Positions 1 to 5,062 of a DNA stretch of 5,490 nt are shown here, piece after piece. How positions within the stretch are numbered: position 1 is the first letter of the stretch; each line of letters begins with the position of its first letter. Position numbers and translations under genes: made by a program. Under the pieces are notes generated by a model, which searched no databases, was not told the origin of the DNA, and saw only the letters and a list, made by a program, of their open reading frames with translations. This stretch comes from an uncultured Collinsella sp. (GTDB taxonomy: Bacteria > Actinomycetota > Coriobacteriia > Coriobacteriales > Coriobacteriaceae), in contig CAUBWQ010000083.1 of the NCBI GenBank assembly GCA_958439775.1, forward strand, positions 1-5,490, in the 5' to 3' direction.

Positions 1-1329
1 ATGACAGGCAGGAATATGAAGCTCACTATAGAATCGATGACCTACGGCGCCGACGGGCTGGCGCACGCCGACAACGGCAAGGCCGTCTTTGTGCAGGGCG
101 CCGTGGCAGGCGACACCGTCGAGGCCGAGGTCGTACAGGACGGCAAGTCGTTCATGCGTGCCCGCACCACCGAGATTCTGGAGCCAAGCCCCGATCGCAT
201 TCAGCCTCCCTGCCCCTTCGTGGGCATCTGCGGCGGCTGCTCGTGGGGCAATCTCTCACGCACGGCACAGCTCGCCGCCAAGGAGCAAAATCTGCGCTCC
301 ACGCTCGAGCGTATCGGCAAGTTCAGCCCCGATCAAGTCGATGAACTGGTGCAACCCATCCGCCACACCAAGGATGATTGGGGCTACCGCAATAAAATCG
401 AGCTCGAACCAACCGTCGTCAACGGTCGCGTGCGTCTTGGCATGCACGGCGTCGATCCCCGCGAGATCGTGACCGTCGATTCGTGCCCGTTGTTCGACAA
501 ACGCTTCCCCAAGGCACTCAAATCGGTCGTCGGTGCACTCAATTATCTGAGCGGCAGCCACGACCTGGGCCTCGAGCGCGTGGGCATTCGCGCCTCGCGT
601 CGCACCAAGGCACTCGAAGTGGCGCTCTGGACGCCTACGGGCTCTTTCCCGCGCTCGCAAGTCTCGCGCGTGTTGGCAGACGCCGCGCACCCCACAAGTG
701 TCGTACGCGTAATGAGCAAGGGCGAAAAGAAGGCCCGCCGTGTCTCCAAGGTCGAAATGCTCGCCGGAGAGGGCTCATGGACCGAGAATATCGCCGAGGG
801 TCAGATGCGCTTGTCTGCCCCGTCTTTTTTCCAGGTCAACACCAAGGGTGCCGAGATTTTGATCGATCTTGTCATGGAAGCGCTCGACCCGCAGGAAGAC
901 GAGCTTGCCGTGGACCTGTACTGCGGTGCCGGCACCTTTACCCTGCCGCTCGCCCGCCGCTGCGACTTTGTCGCCGCCGTCGAGGCCTACGGCCCCGCCG
1001 TGCGCGACCTGCGCCGTAACCTGGAAATCAACAAGCTTGATAACGTCGACGTCATTGGCGGAGACGCGGTGCGCGAGTTCCCCGACCAGGATGCCGACAT
1101 CTTGGTGGTCGACCCGCCGCGCGCAGGCCTCGCCCCCGAGGCGATCGGCCTTATCGCCAGCACGAGTGCCCGCGATGTCGCCTACGTGAGCTGCGACCCG
1201 GCCACCCTGGCGCGCGATCTCAAACGCTTTGTCGAAGAAGGCACCTTCTCCCCCGTAAAGATCACGCCAGTCGACCTGTTCCCACAAACCTTCCACTGCG
1301 AGACCGTCGTCCACCTTAGGCGCAACTAG
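1..1329 (+). CDS. rlmD: 23S rRNA (uracil-C5)-methyltransferase, RlmD/RumA type (TrmA family)
   Basis: SAM-dependent enzyme predicted to make 5-methyluridine in 23S rRNA in the cytoplasm. An N-terminal TRAM RNA-binding domain (about residues 6-62) is followed by the Fe-S cysteine set C71, C77, C80 (CPFVGICGGC) and C162 (DSCPLF), as in RumA. The Rossmann methyltransferase domain shows FFQVN (277-281), the SAM loop DLYCGAGTFTL (305-315), VVDPPRAGL (369-377), the catalytic-cysteine motif YVSCDPATLARDL with C398, and a C-terminal HCETV with the likely base E434. The 442-aa length fits the family. The ATG at position 1 is the window edge, so an upstream start cannot be excluded; the ATG at 16 (MKLTIESMTYG) begins right at the TRAM domain and is an equally good start. 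Family assignment is firm. The exact target uridine (U1939-type, U747-type or both, as in the dual-specificity RlmCD of Gram-positives) cannot be read from the sequence. Confidence 0.93.
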   Translation: MTGRNMKLTIESMTYGADGLAHADNGKAVFVQGAVAGDTVEAEVVQDGKSFMRARTTEILEPSPDRIQPPCPFVGICGGCSWGNLSRTAQLAAKEQNLRSTLERIGKFSPDQVDELVQPIRHTKDDWGYRNKIELEPTVVNGRVRLGMHGVDPREIVTVDSCPLFDKRFPKALKSVVGALNYLSGSHDLGLERVGIRASRRTKALEVALWTPTGSFPRSQVSRVLADAAHPTSVVRVMSKGEKKARRVSKVEMLAGEGSWTENIAEGQMRLSAPSFFQVNTKGAEILIDLVMEALDPQEDELAVDLYCGAGTFTLPLARRCDFVAAVEAYGPAVRDLRRNLEINKLDNVDVIGGDAVREFPDQDADILVVDPPRAGLAPEAIGLIASTSARDVAYVSCDPATLARDLKRFVEEGTFSPVKITPVDLFPQTFHCETVVHLRRN

Positions 1330-1369
1330 CCGCTTAATCATTGCTCAGAAAATCATTGGGAAATCGAGC

Positions 1370-1398
1370 GTGGCAAGCGGAGGTCTTCGGGGTATAAG
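1370..1398 (+). promoter_or_regulatory. sigma-70-like promoter of the DJ-1/maf unit
   Basis: A TATAAG -10 box (1393-1398, 5 of 6 to consensus) lies 17 bp after GTGGCA (1370-1375, 4 of 6 to TTGACA). Transcription would begin near 1405, leaving a leader of about 30 nt before the ATG at 1435. The gap from the upstream methyltransferase (1330-1434) shows no clear hairpin terminator. It does carry an 8-nt direct repeat AATCATTG at 1336-1343 and 1351-1358, just upstream of the -35 box, whose role is unknown. Confidence 0.5.
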
Positions 1399-1422
1399 AC
1401 GGCTAATTGTATGCCGCCTATG

Positions 1423-1429
1423 AAAGGAA
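1423..1429 (+). promoter_or_regulatory. ribosome binding site that fixes the DJ-1 family gene start at 1435
   Basis: AAAGGAA lies 5 nt before the ATG at 1435. Longer in-frame starts at 1411 and 1420 would put this site inside the coding region and, for 1411, leave almost no leader after the predicted transcription start. Homologous proteins begin a few residues before the first beta strand, as MPSVAVLAADG does. Confidence 0.7.
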
Positions 1430-1434
1430 CCCTC

Positions 1435-1977
1435 ATGCCCAGCGTTGCCGTTCTCGCCGCCGATGGCTTTGAAACTATTGAATGCTTGACCATGGTCGAT
1501 GTCATGCGTCGCGGCGGCGTGCGTGCCACGCTCGTCTCGATCATGCCCACGCGCGAGGTCGTAAGCTCGCTGCAGATCCCCGTGACCTGCGATGCGCTCT
1601 TTGATGAGATCAACTTTGACGAGTACGACTGCGTCGTGCTGCCCGGCGGCCTGCCCGGTGCCACCAACCTGCGCGCAGATCAGCGCGTCTGCGACGTGGT
1701 CTGCGAGTTCGCCGCAACCAAGCACGTCGCCGCCATCTGCGCCGCCCCGTTTATCCTGGGCGAGCTCGACCTGCTCGAGGGGCGCCATGCCACGTGCTTC
1801 CCTGGCTTTGAGAAAAGCTTCCCCGAAGGCGCCTATACCGGCGAGAAGGTCACGCAAGACGGCAACATCATCACTGCCAGAGGCATGGCACAGTCCCTCC
1901 CCTTTGCATTGGAGCTGCTGCACACGCTCGCCGGCGACAAGGCCGTCGAGAAGGTCGCCGAGGGCATCCAACTATGA
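1435..1977 (+). CDS. DJ-1/PfpI family protein (ThiJ/YajL-like, class I glutamine amidotransferase-like fold)
   Basis: A 180-aa single-domain protein of the DJ-1 superfamily. It starts VAVLAADGFETIE, where E16 matches the glutamate that supports the reactive cysteine in DJ-1. It continues with DYDCVVLPGG-like residues 62-72 (EYDCVVLPGG), the nucleophile elbow AAICAAP with C102, GRHATCFPGFE (117-126) and the C-terminal DGNIITARG (142-150), all in family order. Close relatives (DJ-1, YajL) are linked to oxidative-stress response, chaperone or glyoxalase-like chemistry. Old annotations as a thiamine-synthesis ThiJ enzyme are unreliable. The protein is cytosolic, with no signal peptide. It is the first gene of a two-gene unit, its TGA overlapping the maf ATG (ATGA). 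Fold and active site are well supported; the actual substrate is unknown. Confidence 0.9.
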   Translation: MPSVAVLAADGFETIECLTMVDVMRRGGVRATLVSIMPTREVVSSLQIPVTCDALFDEINFDEYDCVVLPGGLPGATNLRADQRVCDVVCEFAATKHVAAICAAPFILGELDLLEGRHATCFPGFEKSFPEGAYTGEKVTQDGNIITARGMAQSLPFALELLHTLAGDKAVEKVAEGIQL

Positions 1978-2555
1978 TTTTGGCTTCGCAATCGCCGCGC
2001 CGCATAGAGCTGATGCGCGAGGCAGGCTACAACATTCGCGTGATTCCCGCGGGTATCGACGGAACGCCCTTTGATGGCGAGGCCCCGCTCACGCTTGTCG
2101 AGCGCTTGGCACGCGCCAAGGCGGCTGCCGTTGCTGCCGAGTATGCCGAGCCCAATGAGCTGACGGTCGCGGCCGACACCATCGTCACCTTTGACGGCAA
2201 GATTCTGGGCAAGCCGGCAACCGAGGACGAGGCGCGCACTATGCTCCGTGAGCTTTCGGGCCGCACGCACCAGGTCGCAACCGGCGTCTGCATCGTTAAG
2301 GCAGGCGATACGGCCGCCCCGCATGCCGCCGAAAGCCTGTCCTTTGTCGATGTGACCGACGTGACGTTCTACGAGCTCACCGACGAGCAGATCGAGCACT
2401 ACGTCGCCTCGGGTGAGCCCATGGACAAGGCCGGCGCCTACGGCATTCAGGGCACAGGAGGACGCATGCTCGTGCACGATATTTCGGGCGACTTCTATAA
2501 CGTAGTGGGCCTACCCATCGCCCGCGTCGCGCGCGCGATTCAAAAACTCTCGTAA
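1974..2555 (+). CDS. maf: Maf-family nucleoside triphosphate pyrophosphatase, YhdE type (dTTP/UTP)
   Basis: A 193-aa Maf/HAM1-superfamily enzyme that hydrolyses non-canonical or excess nucleoside triphosphates to the monophosphate and PPi. The N-terminal ASQSPRRIEL (4-13) is the signature nucleotide-binding loop. VAADTIVTFDGKILGKP (65-81) carries the likely catalytic D68 and K80, followed by LSGRTHQVATGV (94-105). DKAGAYGIQG (151-160) and DFYNVVGLP (173-181) complete the fold. The AGAYGIQG form is that of the YhdE dTTP/UTPase subgroup rather than the YceF m7GTP subgroup. The start overlaps the preceding stop by ATGA, with GAGGG 9 nt upstream inside the preceding gene, so translational coupling is likely. 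Maf proteins were historically linked to septum inhibition. Family is near certain; substrate preference is inferred from the motif. Confidence 0.93.
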   Translation: MILASQSPRRIELMREAGYNIRVIPAGIDGTPFDGEAPLTLVERLARAKAAAVAAEYAEPNELTVAADTIVTFDGKILGKPATEDEARTMLRELSGRTHQVATGVCIVKAGDTAAPHAAESLSFVDVTDVTFYELTDEQIEHYVASGEPMDKAGAYGIQGTGGRMLVHDISGDFYNVVGLPIARVARAIQKLS

Positions 2556-2563
2556 TTGCATCT

Positions 2564-2595
2564 GGCGCTGGGTATCCCCCAGCGCCTACAATTTT
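2564..2595 (+). terminator. Rho-independent terminator after maf
   Basis: A perfect 9-bp GC-rich stem (GGCGCTGGG at 2564-2572 with CCCAGCGCC at 2578-2586) closes a 5-nt loop and begins 8 nt after the maf stop. It is followed by TACAATTTT, a weak T-rich tail. ATTG (2555-2558) and CAAT (2589-2592) could extend the stem across a small internal loop. Confidence 0.75.
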
Positions 2596-2644
2596 GGCGT
2601 ACCGTACGGATCCCGACCGGGCACAAGGCGCGGCGGAAAACCGA

Positions 2645-2650
2645 TAGGAG
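2645..2650 (+). promoter_or_regulatory. ribosome binding site of the P1 peptidase gene
   Basis: TAGGAG sits 6 nt before the ATG at 2657 and is the only good Shine-Dalgarno match nearby, so it fixes this start. No convincing promoter was found in 2596-2644. A TACAAT at 2587-2592 could be a -10 box overlapping the terminator tail but lacks a matching -35. Confidence 0.7.
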
Positions 2651-2656
2651 TTAAAC

Positions 2657-3658
2657 ATGGATACACTGCTCGAGGCCATTGACGTCTGCGATGTCGATGG
2701 CTTTTGCTATGGCAACCATACGGACGAGGAGGCCGGCACCGGTTGCACCGTAATCGTGGCACCCGAGGGCGCCACCGGCGGCGTTGACGTTCGCGGTGGC
2801 GCTCCCGCTTCGCGCGAGACCGACCTGCTACGACCCGAGAACACCGTCGACAAGGTCCACGCCGTCTGCCTTTCGGGCGGATCGGCCTTTGGCCTCGAAG
2901 CTGCAAGCGGCGTCGCTCGCGAGCTTGAGAGACGCGGCATCGGCCTTCCCGTCGGCCCCACGCAGGTGCCTATCGTGTGCTCCAGCTGTATCTTCGACCT
3001 TGCCTTTGGCGACCCCACCGTGCGCCCCGACATTGAGGCCGGCATCGCCGCCGTGCGCGAAGCACTCGACCACACCCCCACCAAGCTCGAACAGGGCAAC
3101 GTAGGCGCCGGCACCGGCGCCACTGTAGGCAAGCTCATGGGGCCTGCCACCTGCATGAAGGCCGGCCTTGGAGCTGCTGCCGTGGCGCTCGGCCCCATCA
3201 AGGTGGGCGCCGTGGTCTCAGTCAACGCCTGCGGCAACGTTGTCGACCCCTTCACCGGCGAGTGGGTCGCCGGCATGCGCGCCGCAGCCGATAGCGACCA
3301 GATCGTCGACATGGAACTCGCAGCCTTTGCCGCCGCCGGATCCATGCAGATGCCGCTCGACCGCACCAACACCACCATCAGCTGCATCGTCACCAACGTG
3401 GAACTCACTAAGGCACAAGCCACCAAGGTCTCCCAGATGGCCGCAGACGCCTACGCACACGCCATCCGTCCCACGCACACCACCAACGACGGCGACACCA
3501 TCTACACCCTCGCCAGCGGCAAACTGGGCGCCCAGGCAAGCGCCGCCGTTCCCCTAGACCTGCTGGGCATGCTCGCCGTAAGGGCCTTGGAAACCGCCAT
3601 CGTAAACGGAGCCAAAACCGCCAAAACCTCCCACGGCATCCCCGGCGCCGCGAAGTAG
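2657..3658 (+). CDS. P1 family peptidase (S58, DmpA/NylC-type N-terminal-nucleophile hydrolase)
   Basis: A 333-aa member of the P1/S58 family, which includes the aminopeptidase DmpA and the nylon-oligomer hydrolase NylC. These enzymes cut themselves into two chains, and the new N-terminal Ser/Thr is the nucleophile. Here the expected junction is in DRTNTTI, most likely between N238 and T239 by analogy with the Asn-Thr cut of NylC, giving chains of about 238 and 95 residues. Other family features are CLSGGSAFGLEAASG (71-85), GNVGAGTGATVGK (147-159), KVGAVVSVNACGNVVDP (182-198, with the conserved Asn at 190) and NDGDT (277-281), whose two Asp match the DxD of NylC. No signal peptide or membrane segment is seen, so it is cytosolic. 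It appears monocistronic, with a terminator before it and a structured palindromic element 13 nt after its stop. The substrate is unknown; the family acts on N-terminal residues, D-amino acids or beta-peptides. Confidence 0.9.
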   Translation: MDTLLEAIDVCDVDGFCYGNHTDEEAGTGCTVIVAPEGATGGVDVRGGAPASRETDLLRPENTVDKVHAVCLSGGSAFGLEAASGVARELERRGIGLPVGPTQVPIVCSSCIFDLAFGDPTVRPDIEAGIAAVREALDHTPTKLEQGNVGAGTGATVGKLMGPATCMKAGLGAAAVALGPIKVGAVVSVNACGNVVDPFTGEWVAGMRAAADSDQIVDMELAAFAAAGSMQMPLDRTNTTISCIVTNVELTKAQATKVSQMAADAYAHAIRPTHTTNDGDTIYTLASGKLGAQASAAVPLDLLGMLAVRALETAIVNGAKTAKTSHGIPGAAK

Positions 3659-3670
3659 CCTAACCTGACC

Positions 3671-3795
3671 GGTTGCCCGGTGGGGCTTGGTTATGTTTGC
3701 TGCTCTACAGTCCTGGCTCGCACGAAGAGCACATTAAGTGCTCTTCGGCTCGTGCGGAACTCGCGACAAACATAACCAAGCCCCACCGGGCAACC
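3671..3795 (+). repeat. nested palindromic element, copy 1 (forward orientation)
   Basis: Outer arms 3671-3699 and 3767-3795 are perfectly complementary over 29 bp, ending inward in GTTTG/CAAAC. Inside is a second bulged hairpin. CGCACG (3719-3724) pairs with CGTGCG (3751-3756), and AAGAGCAC (3725-3732) pairs with GTGCTCTT (3738-3745), around an ATTAA loop (3733-3737) with a 5-nt bulge CGGCT (3746-3750) on the 3' side. The flanks ACAGTCCTG (3707-3715) and GGAACT (3756-3761) are shared with copy 2. The left arm also holds a small self-complementary unit, GCCC-ggtg-GGGC (3675-3686). The element starts 13 nt after the P1 peptidase stop, so it would be the 3' end of that mRNA. No T-tract follows, so it is not a textbook terminator. 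Confidence 0.9.
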
Positions 3796-3827
3796 TACCA
3801 ACCAGATTCTTTTCAGCCCAGGCCCCT

Positions 3828-3884
3828 GTGTACCGCGCGTCGAAGATCTTCAAATTCAGGCAGCCTGACAATCGATTCTTATAG
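3828..3884 (+). pseudogene. relic of a glycosyltransferase C-terminus, opposite strand to the intact gene
   Basis: AAGATCTTCAAATTCA at 3843-3858 is the exact reverse complement of 4036-4051, the last codons of the intact glycosyltransferase. Read in frame from 3828, the + strand gives VYRASKIFKF, against LYRLASKIFKFN in the intact gene. The aligned codons differ by one missing Leu codon, one Leu/Val change and three third-base synonymous changes (CGT/CGC, GCC/GCG, TCA/TCG). That pattern suggests a diverged coding paralogue rather than a random repeat. The frame then reads RQPDNRFL to a TAG at 3882-3884. Upstream similarity fades and is cut off by palindrome copy 1. Only about ten residues support this, so it could also be a short inverted duplication. 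Confidence 0.45.
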
Positions 3885-3888
3885 CAGA

Positions 3889-3998
3889 GGCCCCTTGGCC
3901 TTTAGTTTGATACAAGTTCCGCACGAGCCGGAAAGCACTTAATGTGCTTTCCGTGCGAGCAGGACTGTTCGCAGTAGCAAACTAAAGGCCAAGGGGCC
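3889..3998 (-). repeat. nested palindromic element, copy 2 (reverse orientation)
   Basis: Outer arms 3889-3909 and 3978-3998 are perfectly complementary over 21 bp, again ending inward in GTTTG/CAAAC. The core 3915-3968, read on the - strand, matches 3707-3761 of copy 1 except for one deleted G and four substitutions, which form two exchanged base pairs. The inner stem is GAAAGCAC (3931-3938) with GTGCTTTC (3944-3951); the loop is TTAAT on + (ATTAA on -), and the bulge is again CGGCT on the - strand. The arm contains a self-complementary GGCC-cctt-GGCC (3889-3900). In its own orientation it begins 32 nt after the glycosyltransferase stop. No T-tract follows on the - strand. Confidence 0.9.
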
Positions 3999-4030
3999 CA
4001 GTCAACCTATCAGCAGCGATTACTCGGCAG

Positions 4031-5062
4031 CTAGTTGAATTTGAAGATCTTTGAGGCAAGACGGTATAGGCCGAGTGTGGTTTTGTCTCCGGCCCGTCCG
4101 CGCAGATTGGTGAAGAACCCGACCACGCCGTAGCGGGCACGACGATACATGCGCTCGTCGTAGGCCTTCAAATCATTCCACAGCGTCTTTAGGCGCTCGT
4201 CGGCGCAATCTTCCTCGGAAAGCTTGGTGAGCACCGAGCAGATCGCCATCATCATGGTGAAATAGCCCATCATGTACGAGCGCAGACGCGACGACTCAAC
4301 ATCGCTGTACAGGTGGTACGACTCCATCATGATGCGCGTCACACGGAACTGCTGGTCCAGACGCTTGACCATCGTGGCCTCGTTGACACTCTGGCCCTCG
4401 CGACCGATAAAGTAGCGATAGAGGTCGATGTCGGCGTAGTACATGGTCTTGCAACGCGGCAGCGGCACGTAGGCGTAGATGTTGTCCACATAGAACGTGT
4501 GCGGCGGCATGGGAAGGTTGGACTCGCGCAGCACATCCGTGCGATAGCACAGGCTGTGCATGAGTAGGTTCTGGTCCAGGCGGAAATGACCGATCTGATC
4601 CCAGGAAAAGATCTTTTTGCGCGGCAGGGCAAATTTGTAGCCAATAGCGGTATGCGTGCCCTCGTAAACTTTCTCGTACACGTAGTTCGAGATAAACAGG
4701 TCAACGCGCTGGTCACGCTCTTCAAAGCCACGCAGAATCGACAGCATAGTCGAAAGAGCCGCAGCATCGAGCCAGTCATCCGAGTCGACGACCTTGTAGT
4801 AGGTGCCCTGTGCCTCGCGCAGACCCGAAAGGACGGCAATACCGTGGCCGCCGTTCTCCTGGTGCACCGCGCGAATGATACCGGGATAACGTGCCTCCCA
4901 CTCGTCGGCCTTATCGGCCGTCTCGTCCTTGGAGCCGTCGTCCACTACGATAATCTCGATATCGGTGGCGTAATTGCTCCCCTCCAAGATGGAGGTGATG
5001 CAATGGTCCATGTCCTTGGCGGCGTTATACGAGGGAATACCGAATGTTATGACTTTATGCAT
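4031..5062 (-). CDS. glycosyltransferase family 2, cell-surface polysaccharide type
   Basis: A GT-A fold enzyme predicted to move a sugar from a nucleotide-sugar donor to a growing lipid-linked or surface glycan at the inner face of the membrane. The N-terminus FGIPSYNAAKDMDHCI (7-22) is followed by IEIIVVDDGSKDET (36-49) with the nucleotide-binding D41/D42. Next come ENGGHGIAVLSGL (69-81) and VVDSDDW (91-97), the metal-binding DxD. FYVDNIYAY (190-198) and YRYFIGREGQSVNE (215-228) are typical of the EpsJ-like subgroup. No signal peptide or clear transmembrane helix is seen. I chose the ATG at 5062 (343 aa, MHKVITFGIPSYN) because it overlaps the glf stop as ATGCATAA, an 8-nt operon overlap. 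A start at 5080 would add only MRLSPA and has no ribosome site. Donor and acceptor are unknown; adjacency to glf makes galactofuranose transfer possible but unproven. Confidence 0.88.
   Translation of the reverse strand: MHKVITFGIPSYNAAKDMDHCITSILEGSNYATDIEIIVVDDGSKDETADKADEWEARYPGIIRAVHQENGGHGIAVLSGLREAQGTYYKVVDSDDWLDAAALSTMLSILRGFEERDQRVDLFISNYVYEKVYEGTHTAIGYKFALPRKKIFSWDQIGHFRLDQNLLMHSLCYRTDVLRESNLPMPPHTFYVDNIYAYVPLPRCKTMYYADIDLYRYFIGREGQSVNEATMVKRLDQQFRVTRIMMESYHLYSDVESSRLRSYMMGYFTMMMAICSVLTKLSEEDCADERLKTLWNDLKAYDERMYRRARYGVVGFFTNLRGRAGDKTTLGLYRLASKIFKFN

Larger units (their letters stand above)
3659..4030. other. convergent intergenic region holding two palindromic elements and a gene relic
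   Basis: This 372-bp gap lies between the ends of the P1 peptidase gene (+) and the glycosyltransferase gene (-). It contains, in order, a 125-bp nested palindrome, a 93-bp spacer with a coding relic, and a 110-bp nested palindrome in the opposite orientation. The remaining short flanks (3659-3670, 3999-4030) show nothing recognisable. No intact gene, tRNA or CRISPR array is visible. An open frame at 3673-3942 runs straight through both palindromes and is not a credible gene. Confidence 0.8.

Noticed and set aside
775..1341. Long antisense open frames opposite the methyltransferase, DJ-1, maf, peptidase and glycosyltransferase genes
   Set aside because: They are typical shadow frames in GC-rich DNA. 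They lack family motifs, while the sense frames hold complete conserved domains.
1411..1434. Longer DJ-1 family start at 1411
   Set aside because: The Shine-Dalgarno AAAGGAA lies inside this extension and the predicted promoter leaves almost no leader.
2587..2592. TACAAT as a -10 box for the peptidase gene
   Set aside because: It overlaps the tail of the maf terminator and no acceptable -35 sits 16-18 bp upstream.
2602..2609. CCGTACGG palindrome upstream of the peptidase gene as an operator
   Set aside because: It is only 8 bp in GC-rich DNA, with no second site or promoter to relate it to.
3673..3942. 89-codon open frame on + through the intergenic region
   Set aside because: It runs through both palindromes and the relic in a different frame from the recognisable coding remnant, has no ribosome site and resembles no protein family.
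3671..3998. Palindromes as ordinary Rho-independent terminators
   Set aside because: No T-tract follows the arms on either strand, the stems are far longer than usual, and the conserved bulge, loop and flanks go beyond a simple terminator. A termination role is still possible.
3671..3998. CRISPR array or insertion-sequence ends
   Set aside because: There are only two copies in opposite orientation with no regular spacers, and no transposase or target-site duplication is visible.
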